A stretch of 64,000 bases of DNA from Virgibacillus profundi (GTDB taxonomy: Bacteria; Bacillota; Bacilli; Bacillales; Amphibacillaceae). Of this stretch, positions 26,229 to 35,218 are shown piece by piece. The translations under genes and the position numbers were made by a program. Below the pieces are notes generated by a model. It was not told the DNA's origin and searched no databases. It saw nothing but the letters and a program-made list of their open reading frames with translations. The DNA lies in the NCBI RefSeq assembly GCF_002287375.1, contig NZ_NPOA01000010.1, positions 62,001-126,000 of the forward strand. Reading direction: 5' to 3'. Every line of letters starts with the position of its first letter. Within the stretch, counting starts at the first letter, position 1.

Positions 26229-26723
26229 TCATAGTTGATTTAAAGTGCGTCGTAAATTAAAATTAAATTTCCATGATAAGTGCTATTGCTGCCGTCCGGG
26301 ATCGCTCCGGGCGGATGCTTTCCGCGGGCACGGCTTCAGTCTCCTCGAGAAAACCACTCTGCGGGGTCTTCAGACACGTGCTGTTCCCGCAGGAGTCACC
26401 GCCCTTCGCTCACCCAAACTAGTGAGGTGGTTCGATGTTTTGAATGTTGATTACTAATGCAGTTCATCGGCAGTAACCAGAATTTCAGCGGAGGAAACAC
26501 ATGTAGACTCCAGCGGGAGGAAAGGCCTCGGTGAGACCCCACAGTGCGTAGCACGAGGAGGCTCACCAGCCGCCCGCGGAAAGCGAAATGTGTTTCCGGA
26601 GCGCTGTACTAGCACTCATCTTTTAAAGGGTGGAAGGAAGTCACATCAAAGATTACGTCGTCTTTTATAGATTTTGTGGCGAAAACAATAATTCTTTTGG
26701 TCTAACGAACCATGGTTCCAATC
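26229..26723. repeat. Palindromic element R2, relative of R1
   Basis: It occupies most of the 745-bp gap before cotA. The left terminus (CATAGTTGATTTAAAGTGCGTCGTAA, in part) is inverted at 26652-26723, whose complement reads CCAAAAGAATTATTGTT, the same outer motif as R1. Inside, 26317-26397 is 80/81 identical to R1 11129-11209, and its inverted partner is about 26489-26585. A short extra hairpin (CCGTCCGG / CCGGGCGG) lies at 26293-26314. The interior is GC-rich against an AT-rich background, and I see no real gene in it. Confidence 0.85.
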
Positions 26724-26889
26724 TTTTAGAAAACGGATTTTATATAGGTCGTTAGCCCTCACTCTAAACAAATTTACGCATATCCGCCGGGTTATTTTAA
26801 AAATATCTCATAATTAATCAATCTGCCCATTCCATATAACTCCAGTTATCATTTACTGTATTAACACCCAAAATTTAGGAGTGAAGAGA

Positions 26890-28431
26890 ATGGAACTTAA
26901 GAAATTTGTAGATCCGCTTCCTATCATAGATACCATCAAACCAAAGCATAAAAATAAAGGATTCTCTTATTATGAAGTTCAAATGGAGGAATTTAAACAA
27001 AAACTCCATCGAGACTTAAGACCAACAACATTGTGGGGGTATAATCGCCAGTTTCCAGGTCCCACATTTGATATCAATCAAGGTGAGCAAATTCAAGTAA
27101 AATGGATAAACAATCTGCCTTCAAAACATTTACTTCCTATTGATCGGTCGATACATGACGTGGCCCATCAGCCGGAAGTACGTACAGTTACCCATCTGCA
27201 TGGCAGTGAAACAAAGGCTTCCAGCGACGGCTATCCTGATGCATGGTATACCAAAGACTTCAAAGAGGTTGGTTCGTTTTTCGAGAGGAAGGTTTATGAA
27301 TACCCAAATCATCAACGGGCAGCTTTGCTTTGGTACCACGATCACGCAATGGGAATTACCAGATTGAATGTATATGCGGGGCTTGTGGGGATGTATATTA
27401 TTCGGGATCAACAAGAAAAACAGCTTAATCTACCTTCAGGAAAATACGAGGTTGCTCTTGCAATTCAGGATAGAACATTGAATGCGGATGGATCCCTTTT
27501 TTATCCTGGCCAACCGGATGATCCTGCTGAAAACCTGCCGGATCCTTCTATTACGCCTTTCTTTCTTGGAGACAAAATTGTAGTAAACGGAAAAATTTGG
27601 CCTTATTATGAAGTTGAGCCACGGAAATACCGTATCCGATTATTAAATGCTTCGAATACAAGAACATATCAGTTATATTTTGATTCCGGTCAACCCTTTT
27701 ATCAAATTGGCTCAGATGGAGGATTGATGCAGCGGACAGTTAAACTGGACAAAATAGCATTGGAGCCTGCAGAAAGAGTTGATGTAATCGTGGACTTTTC
27801 CCAGTATTCGGGTGAAGAAATCATTTTAAAAAATGATCTTGGGCCAGATGCTGACCCTGAAGATAAAACAGATGATATCATCCAATTCCGAGTAAGCCTG
27901 CCACTTTCCGGAGAGGACAAAAGCAGCCTTCCTTCCTATCTTTCGCATATACCTTCCTTAAAACAGGGTGAAATACAAACTATACGAAATTTAAAATTAA
28001 TTGGGTCTGAGGATAACTACGGACGCCCACTGCTTCTGCTCGATAATAGAAAATGGATGGATCCCATTACTGAGAAGCCTAAGTTAGGATCAACCGAAAT
28101 CTGGTCATTTATGAATATCACCGGATTCACACACCCCATGCACATCCACTTGATACAGTTTCAGGTTCTGGACAGACAGCCCTTTGACCTTGATCAATAC
28201 AATAAGGATGGGAGCATTGTATTCACTGGATCAACCAAGGCTCCAAAACCAAATGAAAGAGGCTGGAAGGATACAATAGCTGCTCCATCTGCTCAGATTA
28301 CCCGTGTTATAGCAAAATTCGGGCCATATACCGGAGACTACGTATGGCATTGCCACATATTGGAACATGAGGATTATGATATGATGAGACCATTTACCGT
28401 GATTGATCCAAAGGACATCCCGGATGATTAG
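26890..28431 (+). CDS. cotA: Spore coat laccase CotA (multicopper oxidase)
   Basis: A 513-residue three-cupredoxin-domain oxidase very close to B. subtilis CotA along its length. Copper ligands are in the four expected motifs: HLHG, LWYHDHAMG, HPMHIHL and YVWHCHILEHEDYDMM, the last also giving the axial Met of the type 1 site. The protein sits in the outer spore coat, oxidises phenols, makes the brown pigment, and also oxidises bilirubin. ATG 26890 is preferred over GTG 26881 because GGAG is eight bases upstream and the start then aligns with CotA (MELKKFVDPLPI against MTLEKFVDALPI). It is monocistronic, with R2 just upstream, which may separate it from older promoter sequence. Confidence 0.95.
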   Translation: MELKKFVDPLPIIDTIKPKHKNKGFSYYEVQMEEFKQKLHRDLRPTTLWGYNRQFPGPTFDINQGEQIQVKWINNLPSKHLLPIDRSIHDVAHQPEVRTVTHLHGSETKASSDGYPDAWYTKDFKEVGSFFERKVYEYPNHQRAALLWYHDHAMGITRLNVYAGLVGMYIIRDQQEKQLNLPSGKYEVALAIQDRTLNADGSLFYPGQPDDPAENLPDPSITPFFLGDKIVVNGKIWPYYEVEPRKYRIRLLNASNTRTYQLYFDSGQPFYQIGSDGGLMQRTVKLDKIALEPAERVDVIVDFSQYSGEEIILKNDLGPDADPEDKTDDIIQFRVSLPLSGEDKSSLPSYLSHIPSLKQGEIQTIRNLKLIGSEDNYGRPLLLLDNRKWMDPITEKPKLGSTEIWSFMNITGFTHPMHIHLIQFQVLDRQPFDLDQYNKDGSIVFTGSTKAPKPNERGWKDTIAAPSAQITRVIAKFGPYTGDYVWHCHILEHEDYDMMRPFTVIDPKDIPDD

Positions 28432-28471
28432 CTTACAGCAAATGACAAAAAAAGTGATAATTAACAATGGA

Positions 28472-28506
28472 GAAGGGCTAATCTTATAATAGATTAGCCC
28501 TTTTGG
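28472..28506 (+). terminator. Terminator after cotA
   Basis: AAGGGCTAATCT / AGATTAGCCCTT with a TATAAT loop and a trailing T-rich tract. Confidence 0.9.
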
Positions 28507-28639
28507 TTTTCACATGCTGTCCTGTGATTAAACCCGCATAAACCCTGCCATACCAGTATTTATACTATTTATTTGGTCACTATAAGACAATGCCGTAATG
28601 GATGTTTTACCTTAAAAGGTTGTTAATCTCTAAAAGTAA

Positions 28640-29335
28640 TTATTCCTCAACAGGTATTAATTTTACTTTTCCGTTTGTTTCAATAACATCACCATCATTT
28701 GCGAAAAATACGTAGTCCCCACTTCCTATACTGCTATCTCCCAGGATTGTATTAACTTTATTAGACCCGCTTGAGCTGTAAACAAAAAAATTTGTCCCTC
28801 TACCGATGTTAGTTACCTGATACCGTCCTGCAGCCACATCCGAGCCTACTACATAAACCCCTGACAATAATTCAACAGGATCTTCTTTTTTCTGTACGAT
28901 CGCATTTTCCAATTTTTCCAGCTGAGCTTCTTTACCTTCTATATTAGTTGTTAGCGTGTCCAATGTGCTTTGATTACTTTTTAAATTGTCTTCTAATTCC
29001 TTGATTTCATCTGCTAATTGATCACGGTCATCAATTAAGGCTAAAGTCTCGTCAACTTCTTTTCGCTTCTCATCTAATCTGGATTCTTCATTATTAAATG
29101 CTGTCTTAGTTTCGTCAATTTCCGCTTTGATGTCTTCTAATTCCTGTTCAGCTACTCCTTGTTCCTTTTCCAATTCTTCAATTTTAGATACAAGTTCATC
29201 ATGACCTACTTTTGTTTCCCCTAGAGCAATCTTTGCCCCTGAACCACCAACACCATAAGTAATAGATATTAAAACCAATAAACCGACAGCTATCCAAAAC
29301 TTTTTAGATTTTAATATCGCTGTGACTTTTTCCAT
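28640..29335 (-). CDS. Membrane-anchored coiled-coil protein with a C-terminal beta domain, function unknown
   Basis: A 231-residue protein: positively charged N-terminus and one membrane helix (about residues 12-31), a heptad-rich coiled coil from about 42 to 150 dense in Glu/Lys/Leu, and a compact C-terminal domain from about 157 (GVYVVGSDVAAGRYQVTNIG ... GDYVFFANDGDVIETNGKV). That last domain recurs in many secreted or membrane-linked Firmicutes proteins, but I know of no defined function. The helix has no cleavage site, so the coil and domain probably face outward. It is monocistronic, preceded by GGGGGG. Confidence 0.75.
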   Translation of the reverse strand: MEKVTAILKSKKFWIAVGLLVLISITYGVGGSGAKIALGETKVGHDELVSKIEELEKEQGVAEQELEDIKAEIDETKTAFNNEESRLDEKRKEVDETLALIDDRDQLADEIKELEDNLKSNQSTLDTLTTNIEGKEAQLEKLENAIVQKKEDPVELLSGVYVVGSDVAAGRYQVTNIGRGTNFFVYSSSGSNKVNTILGDSSIGSGDYVFFANDGDVIETNGKVKLIPVEE

Positions 29336-29846
29336 ACACCTAACCCCCCTAACCTTTTCTATATATTACCATAAATTCATTACTAAAGACCTCATTTTTC
29401 TAAATATTTACTCTTCTAATATTATCTAATACCCAATAAGTGCACTTGGTCAGTGTTGGTATATGATTATACAGTTTAAAAATTATATGAGATAATTCAC
29501 TTTTTTTTAGGATCTGGACAATTTGCTTTAACCGTACTTCAATTTTGCAGTAGAAATATATAAATTTAGATAAGTCTTTTCTCATAAACGTGCAATGTTT
29601 TCTGGTAAGTAACTATTTTCATTACCTTCTAATCTATCAGATAGCACTATTATTTCCATGATATTAGTAGGAATTGAAAGATAGCGATAGTTTTTCACGG
29701 TTTAATAACAGAATACATGACATAACCGTATTTGATTACTCTCATTTATATTGATAAGGTTATTGATGGACTAGATTGTGAAACTCTCACAAAAAGGCGG
29801 GGTAAACATTGTGAATCGATGAACATCAAAGAAGGAGATGATAACT
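29336..29846. other. 510-bp gene-poor region upstream of the NCS1 permease
   Basis: AT-rich and without a credible gene; a 61-codon minus-strand frame at 29400-29585 lacks a ribosome binding site and family features. No riboswitch fold, sigma-54 site or strong palindrome was recognised. The permease promoter must lie here but I cannot place it confidently. Confidence 0.5.
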
Positions 29847-31244
29847 ATGGGATCTGTTAAAACTGCAGATCACAAAGTTGAACAAACAAGTGATGATTAT
29901 TCTTTAGATAGGGTGCCTCGTGATAAAAGAAACATGGGTTGGTTGACGATCACAAATATTACATTTGGGATAGCAACTGCCATTTTTTATTTTCAAATGG
30001 GAAGTGTCATGGCACTTCAGTTTGGAGCAATTAATGCTATTATATCAGCTGTTTATGCCATTATTGTTGCAGGTATACTTGGTACATTCATTGCCTATTT
30101 ATCAGCAAAATCCGGTATGAACGTAAACCTATTATCCAGAGGGGGCGGATTTGGTTATATCGGTGCGTCATTAACCTCGTTTATTTACGCAACAAACTTT
30201 ATTATGTATTGTGCACTGGAAGGCTTAATATTAGTATCTGCTGTGCATACTTTTTTCCCCGTTATACCAGAGTGGGTGTTAATCGTTTTCTTCGGTACGA
30301 TCGTTATCCCATTAAATTGGTTTGGTATAAAGCAATTAGATAAATTACAAAAATGGTCCTTACCGATATTTTTTGTGTTTTTAATTGCAGCAATCGTTAT
30401 GGCCTTCAACACACCTTCCGTGTATGGCGGGAGTTTCTGGACATTTATGCCGGAAGGAGTACAGGTTGGAGGGACAGCATTACTGCTTTGTATCGGAATG
30501 CAACACGGAATTATGGGTCTTACTCCCCTTCTAGCTTCAGATTATGCCCGCTTTCTTAAACCAAAAGATCTTAAAATAGGATCACTTGCAATTGGCTTCA
30601 TTCCACAAATTTTCTGTTTTGGAGTTATGGGCGGTCTTGGTATTTGGTTTGGTGTACGCTTGGGAGAACCAAATCCGGGAGTTTATATCGTATTGCTTCT
30701 CGGTATTGGCGGTGTATTATTTACAATGCTTACACAGATTAGAATTAATATTACCAATATATACAGTGGTTCATTATCTTTATCGAACTTTTTTGAAAAT
30801 ATCTTTAAATTTAAACCTGGCAGAAGATTCTGGGTCGTTGTAACCGGGGTAGCTGCGATTATTTTAATGCTAAGTGGAATAGTAGATTATTTAACTGCAG
30901 TAATGACTTTCCAAGGAGTTTTCCTATTGACATGGGCTGCAATTTTAGTAACAGATGCACTCATTGTGAAAAAATTATTGAAAATTGGTCCGGCTTATTA
31001 CGAAGCTAAACAAGGAAATCTATTTAAATGGAACCCTGTTGGAGTTATCTCCTTAATCGTAGCGAGTGGTTTAGGCACGATAGCTGCACTTGGTTTTATG
31101 GGTACATTCCTGCAAAGTACTGCAGCATTTTTTGCGGCTATTCTTGCAGCAATTCTCACAGTAATCCTGGCTGTATATACAAAAGGAAATTATTATATCA
31201 AAAAGGAATCCAATGACGTCTCTAAGGAAGATTACATTGCATAG
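29847..31244 (+). CDS. NCS1-family nucleobase/cytosine-type permease
   Basis: A 465-residue membrane protein with about 12 helices in the NCS1 pattern (MGWLTITNITFGIATAIFYFQMG at the first helix, then repeated Gly/Ala-rich helices, GGGFGYIGASLTSFIYATNFIMYCALEG). NCS1 carriers take up cytosine, purines, allantoin, hydantoins or thiamine by cation symport. The substrate cannot be assigned, as no catabolic gene is adjacent. ATG 29847 is nine bases after AAGGAG; the ATG at 29838 is too close to it. The convergent XRE-cupin gene at 31487 may regulate it. A strong terminator lies at 31381. Confidence 0.85.
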   Translation: MGSVKTADHKVEQTSDDYSLDRVPRDKRNMGWLTITNITFGIATAIFYFQMGSVMALQFGAINAIISAVYAIIVAGILGTFIAYLSAKSGMNVNLLSRGGGFGYIGASLTSFIYATNFIMYCALEGLILVSAVHTFFPVIPEWVLIVFFGTIVIPLNWFGIKQLDKLQKWSLPIFFVFLIAAIVMAFNTPSVYGGSFWTFMPEGVQVGGTALLLCIGMQHGIMGLTPLLASDYARFLKPKDLKIGSLAIGFIPQIFCFGVMGGLGIWFGVRLGEPNPGVYIVLLLGIGGVLFTMLTQIRINITNIYSGSLSLSNFFENIFKFKPGRRFWVVVTGVAAIILMLSGIVDYLTAVMTFQGVFLLTWAAILVTDALIVKKLLKIGPAYYEAKQGNLFKWNPVGVISLIVASGLGTIAALGFMGTFLQSTAAFFAAILAAILTVILAVYTKGNYYIKKESNDVSKEDYIA

Positions 31245-31380
31245 GGTTCTCCAAAGGTAACAGGCAAGGTATGCTTACATTTTATTCAGTATCGTTCATC
31301 TTACCTTCCATTAAATAACCTCGATTTATTATTGTAAACAATTTAAAATTAGATTCGCAAGTCTCAATATTTTCCCCGCC

Positions 31381-31416
31381 AAAGAGCATAATCCTCAGGA
31401 TTATGCTCTTTTTTAT
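31381..31416. terminator. Terminator between permease and XRE-cupin gene
   Basis: AAGAGCATAATCC-TCA-GGATTATGCTCTT followed by TTTTT; near-perfect 13-bp stem, about 137 bp after the permease stop. Confidence 0.88.
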
Positions 31417-31486
31417 AAACTATATTTGCTTTTAAGACTTCTACTCTGCCTTATTCTACAAGAAAATAACATGACCTATGTATTTT

Positions 31487-32008
31487 CTAAGTCCGGTCTA
31501 TAAAACAGGTCAATACCTGTGCACCTTCATTACTTACAGGCATGAACAGATGCGGTTTTGACCCTTGAAAATATGCACTGTCCCCTGTTTCCATATAATG
31601 CTTATTGCCATCATAAACAAGATAGATTGATCCGTTAATAATATAGATAAATTCATCCTGTGTATGGGTAAAGGGTTCTGTTCGCTGATTAATATTTTTA
31701 GGTCTGACATAAACAATGGTTGGTTCGATTCCACTGTATCGGGATCTGTTGGCAAGCAGTTCATAGGAATACCCCATACTCTCGTCCCCAACTTTGGATT
31801 GTCTATTATCTTTCCTTTGCAGCACAAGTTCCTGCTCTATTTTATCATCAAGCACCCAGGATAATGGTACTTCCAGTGCCTCACTTATTTTTGATAGTGT
31901 TGCAACAGCAGAAGCGGTTTGTCCATTTTCAATTTTGGATAATAAACTCTTGGAAATCCCACATTGATCGGCAATTTGTTGTTGTGTTTTTTTTCTTCGT
32001 AGACGCAT
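31487..32008 (-). CDS. XRE-family regulator with C-terminal cupin sensor
   Basis: A protein of at least 173 residues: N-terminal helix-turn-helix (TQQQIADQCGISKSLLSKIENGQ) and C-terminal cupin barrel (about 100-173) with THTQDEFIYIINGSIYL and the YMETGDSAYFQGSKPHLFMP segment. This layout is typical of regulators that sense a small molecule such as an amino acid or polyamine. The start is uncertain. The first ATG in frame (32008) has no good ribosome binding site and cuts the normal beginning. Twelve codons upstream an ATA (32042-32044) follows AAAGGGATGAG at the right spacing and would add the family-typical ELGSIGKKIRE. It faces the NCS1 permease and may control it. Confidence 0.8.
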   Translation of the reverse strand: MRLRRKKTQQQIADQCGISKSLLSKIENGQTASAVATLSKISEALEVPLSWVLDDKIEQELVLQRKDNRQSKVGDESMGYSYELLANRSRYSGIEPTIVYVRPKNINQRTEPFTHTQDEFIYIINGSIYLVYDGNKHYMETGDSAYFQGSKPHLFMPVSNEGAQVLTCFIDRT

Positions 32009-32126
32009 TTCTCTAATCTTTTTTCCAATACTTCCAAGCTCTATGGAAACTCATCCCTTTCCGAAAATTTCAGATACTAGTCTTTCTCATCATAAATTAG
32101 CCCCAGACTATAGTCAAGAAGTACAA

Positions 32127-32166
32127 AAACCGGTTCTAAAGCATCGGCATCGCCTTAGAACCGGAT
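32127..32166 (-). terminator. Terminator after the HMG-CoA lyase gene
   Basis: On the minus strand CCGGTTCTAAGG / CTTTAGAACCGG is followed by TTTTT, 16 bp after the lyase stop codon. Confidence 0.85.
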
Positions 32167-32181
32167 TAAGTTATTTTTATT

Positions 32182-33087
32182 TTACTGTGCGTTGGCAAAA
32201 TAGGCCAATGACCTACTTGGCAGCAGCTTTCCCAGTTTCTTCTGGATAAATAAGGATGCTTCTTGAATTCGCTTTTCATTCATTCCTGTTTCAATTCCCA
32301 ATCCATCCAACAGGTACAAAACATCATTTGTAGCAACATTTCCAGCTGCCCCTGGTGCATATGGACATCCACCAAGCCCCCCGACAGAACTGTCAAAGCG
32401 ATGAATTCCATAATGCATGGAAGTCATGATGTTAGCAATGGCCATTCCCCTTGTGTCATGAAAGTGCAGGATAAGTTTTTCACTGGGATAGCGTGATAAT
32501 AATGGTGAAAGCAGTTGTTCCACCTGTGTTGGAACCGCGGAACCAATCGTGTCACCAAGTGAAATATCATCAACACCGGATGCAAATAACTTTTCACAAA
32601 CACGAATAACATCTTCCGGGTCTATTTTCCCTTCATATGGGCAATCAAATACGGTAGATACATAGCCTGTTACACGTTTTCCTTCCTGCTTCGCTTCATT
32701 AATAACCTCATCAAGTACAGGATACGTGTCTGCTATCGATTTATTAATATTCTTTTTGTTATGAGATTCACTCGCCGACATAAACACATTAGCACCATCA
32801 ATCCCGGCCTCCAGTGCAAATTCCAGTCCCTTCATATTCGGAACAAGCGCAGAATACATTACGTCAGGATTTCGCTTAATTTGTTTGCCAACCTCTTTGG
32901 CATCCTTAAGTGCAGGTATCCATTTCGGGTTAACAAATGAAGAATATTCAATTTCACTAACCCCGGTTTCCGAAAGCATATTAATCCACGCTACTTTATC
33001 AGCAGTTGAAATGAACTTTTTTTCATTTTGCAATCCGTCACGAGGTGCTACTTCCTTTATTTGAACATAATTAGGCAATCGTGCCAT
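32182..33087 (-). CDS. Hydroxymethylglutaryl-CoA lyase (MvaB/YngG-like)
   Basis: A 301-residue TIM-barrel enzyme of the HMGL family: IKEVAPRDGLQNE with the metal-binding Asp and Arg, HFHDTRGM with the two metal histidines, and the catalytic cysteine signature SVGGLGGCPYAPGAAGN. It splits HMG-CoA to acetyl-CoA and acetoacetate, usually the last step of leucine degradation. ATG 33087 is chosen because GGGAGG is seven bases upstream; the frame opens five codons earlier. It stands alone, not in a leucine-degradation cluster. Note that mvaS, which makes HMG-CoA, is 20 kb away in this window. Confidence 0.9.
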   Translation of the reverse strand: MARLPNYVQIKEVAPRDGLQNEKKFISTADKVAWINMLSETGVSEIEYSSFVNPKWIPALKDAKEVGKQIKRNPDVMYSALVPNMKGLEFALEAGIDGANVFMSASESHNKKNINKSIADTYPVLDEVINEAKQEGKRVTGYVSTVFDCPYEGKIDPEDVIRVCEKLFASGVDDISLGDTIGSAVPTQVEQLLSPLLSRYPSEKLILHFHDTRGMAIANIMTSMHYGIHRFDSSVGGLGGCPYAPGAAGNVATNDVLYLLDGLGIETGMNEKRIQEASLFIQKKLGKLLPSRSLAYFANAQ

Positions 33088-33478
33088 GAGTATACCTCCC
33101 ATTTTTTTAAACTGATGATCCTATAATATATGAAAAAATATGAATGCGTTTTCAAATAATCCATTTAAAAAATGGCATCTATCTTGTTTATTCCCCTTTT
33201 TGCTGTTTATTTACCATTTGATATAATATATTCACCTGAGTTTATTATAATTCAACTTTGTTGAATCAAGTATATAATAAATATTCAAACAATGTCAATG
33301 TTAGAATATTATTTTCTGATGAAGGATTTTTAATACACGAAAGAGAGGTATTGAAAAAAATGCAGGAGGAACTAATAAAGGAATCAAAAGAAAACTAAAT
33401 ATAATGAGTGATAATGACTGGAATGCTATTCATTATCACTCATTTTAAGATAGTCAATCCCAAAGAAAAAGGTATTAT
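33088..33478. other. 390-bp region with an ATTCAAC palindrome and a hairpin
   Basis: ATTCAAC-TTT-GTTGAAT at 33250-33266 is a perfect 7-bp inverted repeat, a plausible operator. An AATGAGTGATAATGA / TCATTATCACTCATT hairpin at 33403-33446 precedes the DUF4349 stop and may end its transcript. An open stretch ending at 33398 has a protein-like composition but no start with a ribosome binding site. Confidence 0.5.
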
Positions 33479-34399
33479 TTAATCTCCTTCACTATTTTTC
33501 TTTCTTTTCTTAAAAATCCAAAGTGAAAGTAGCCCAATCCCGGCTATAATAATAAGTATAGGTAAATTCCCAATGAAGAATACGATGACACCGGAAAATG
33601 CTGCTATCAGGAAATTAATGCTTTTTAAAAACTGCTGCTTCGTTTTTTCCCAGGTATTTAAATCATCTTCATTGATCCCTGAAAGTTTAACATTATTCTC
33701 CCGAATATTGATGGTAACCGTGGCTAGATCCGATTTGTTTTCAAGATAATTCATCCGACCTGTTATTTGTTCAATCTCTTCTTGTACTTTTGCTAAATCT
33801 TTGGAAATGGTTAATAGATCCTCCGTTTTTTCAGCTTGCTCCATAAAAGAAAACAGTCGATCCTCCACCACACGTTTCGATTTCAAACGTGATTCCAGGT
33901 CTACATATTCTTCTGTAACGTCCTCTCCGGAAATTGAACTCTCCACAACCGTACTGCTGCCTTCCTCCACCAGTCTGACAAATTCTCTAAACTCACCCTG
34001 AGGAATTCGTACAGTTATCTCTCCATTGGCGGATCCGCTTTCAGAATCTACATGCATATTCGAATCAACAATATATCCGCCATGATCTGCAGTTTGTGTC
34101 TGAATGTCACTTTCTGCCTGCTGATAATCTTTTACTTCTATATGAAGAAAAGCAGTATAAATTATTTTTCGATCGGTTTTGCTGACTTCAGCTTCTTCGG
34201 GCGATGTACTCTCTTCACTGGAATCCTGTTGCTCACTCGCAGAATCATCTGTCCCAACCGCAGACTTTTCGGCTTCCCCATCCATACTTTCCTGCACTAC
34301 AACTTCATTACTGGAATCACTACTCTCTGAATCATTACTGCATGCTGTTATCATGACCCCGAGGAGGAGAAGAAGCAGTACCATTAATCTCTTTTTCAT
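33479..34399 (-). CDS. DUF4349 lipoprotein
   Basis: A 306-residue lipoprotein: signal peptide with lipobox (VMITAC, Cys20), an acidic Ser/Glu-rich linker (about 22-75), the DUF4349 domain (about 76-255; RKIIYTAFLHIEVKDYQQAESDI, NGEITVRIPQGEFREFV, a helical hairpin around DLLTISKDLAKVQEEIEQITGRMNYLENKS), and a C-terminal membrane helix (about 270-297) with a KKRKKN tail. It is tethered at both ends to the membrane and exposed outside. The domain's function is unknown. The upstream HIT gene is 55 bp away on the same strand, possibly co-transcribed. Confidence 0.85.
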   Translation of the reverse strand: MKKRLMVLLLLLLGVMITACSNDSESSDSSNEVVVQESMDGEAEKSAVGTDDSASEQQDSSEESTSPEEAEVSKTDRKIIYTAFLHIEVKDYQQAESDIQTQTADHGGYIVDSNMHVDSESGSANGEITVRIPQGEFREFVRLVEEGSSTVVESSISGEDVTEEYVDLESRLKSKRVVEDRLFSFMEQAEKTEDLLTISKDLAKVQEEIEQITGRMNYLENKSDLATVTINIRENNVKLSGINEDDLNTWEKTKQQFLKSINFLIAAFSGVIVFFIGNLPILIIIAGIGLLSLWIFKKRKKNSEGD

Positions 34400-34454
34400 T
34401 TTGACCCCACCCTTTATTTGTCTTTTAAATATAGACGGAATTTATTGGAAAAGG

Positions 34455-34868
34455 TTACAGGTAAAAATGATTCCGCTTGTTTTCCTCACTCTTAAACAAA
34501 TACCGGATACCCTTCCCTGACAATGGTTCATCTTTGTATCTTGGAATCACATGAAAATGAGCATGGAAAATATGCTGTCCGCCAACTGCTTCACTGTTCC
34601 AGCCAAGATTATATCCCTCAGGTTGATGTTTTTTATCCAAATAATCTTTCACATCCCGTAAAAGCTCAAAGTGACCATTCCACTCCTCACTCGTCAGGTC
34701 AAATACAGTCTCTCTATGAATCTTTGGAACGATTAATCCGGCACCTTCCAACTGGGACCCTTTGATTTCTGCTTGTTCCAACCGAAGAAACATACAAAAT
34801 TCATTTTCTAAAATAACTCTCTGTCTTTTTTCAAGCTCGGGGTAACAAAAAACACAATCCTTCTTCAT
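34455..34868 (-). CDS. HIT-family protein
   Basis: A 137-residue histidine-triad protein: DCVFCYPELE zinc-like CxxC start, LIVPKIHRETVFDL, and the triad HAHFHVIPRY (His102, His104, His106). HIT proteins hydrolyse nucleotide conjugates such as AMP-NH2 or dinucleoside polyphosphates. The ribosome binding site AAGGAGC lies inside the last codons of the broken acetyltransferase upstream, with only 3 bp between them. The DUF4349 gene follows on the same strand. Confidence 0.88.
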   Translation of the reverse strand: MKKDCVFCYPELEKRQRVILENEFCMFLRLEQAEIKGSQLEGAGLIVPKIHRETVFDLTSEEWNGHFELLRDVKDYLDKKHQPEGYNLGWNSEAVGGQHIFHAHFHVIPRYKDEPLSGKGIRYLFKSEENKRNHFYL

Positions 34869-34871
34869 AAA

Positions 34872-35021
34872 TTAAAGCTCCTTTTTAAAAACATAGCTAA
34901 CCTTATCATAATCATTATCTGCTGCCCAGTTCTGAATGTATGTAAGAAGTTCTTTGCCATAGCCTTTTGAACGATAGTCTTTATCAGTAACCAGATCACA
35001 CACCCAGACAAAACCGTCCAT
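34872..35021 (-). pseudogene. Remnant of a GNAT acetyltransferase gene
   Basis: A 49-codon frame on the minus strand reads VCDLVTDKDYRSKGYGKELL, the acetyl-CoA-binding motif A of a GNAT enzyme (RSKGYG), then IQNWAADNDYDKV and the C-terminal tail SYVFKKEL. A full enzyme has about 140-150 residues; the N-terminal half is missing and about 20-25 residues between motif A and the tail are also gone. Two deletions best explain this. The remnant still supplies the ribosome binding site of the HIT gene. Confidence 0.7.
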
Positions 35022-35088
35022 AATACAATGTTATCATTGGCTTGAACCTATATACTCTTATTTCGATTTAGAATTCTATAATTCCTGC

Positions 35089-35129
35089 AAAAAAATAGCA
35101 CCTCTGAAAAATTCAGAAATGCCTTTTTT
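35089..35129. terminator. Hairpin upstream of the broken acetyltransferase gene
   Basis: GGCATTTCTGA-ATTT-TTCAGAGGTGC with T or A runs on both sides, in the convergent-looking gap between the sulfur operon and the HIT region. Confidence 0.5.
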
Positions 35130-35169
35130 TACTAATTTATTATTTCTTGTCTTTATCGTATACATTTAA

Positions 35170-35205
35170 AAAAATGGAGTACTCTTTAAAAGCGACTCCA
35201 TTTTA
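35170..35205 (-). terminator. Terminator of the monooxygenase operon
   Basis: On the minus strand AAAATGGAGT / ACTCCATTTT followed by T residues, 14 bp after the monooxygenase stop at 35219. Confidence 0.8.
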
Positions 35206-35218
35206 ATAACCACCTTTT

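Noticed and set aside
26245-26457. 70-codon frame inside R2
   Set aside because: Lies across the inverted-repeat arm shared with R1; the protein is not conserved between the two elements.
29400-29585. 61-codon minus-strand frame
   Set aside because: No ribosome binding site, no recognisable family, AT-rich chance frame.
33302-33398. Open stretch ending HEREVLKKMQEELIKESKEN
   Set aside because: Protein-like composition but no start codon with a ribosome binding site; may be a gene relic, not reported as a gene.
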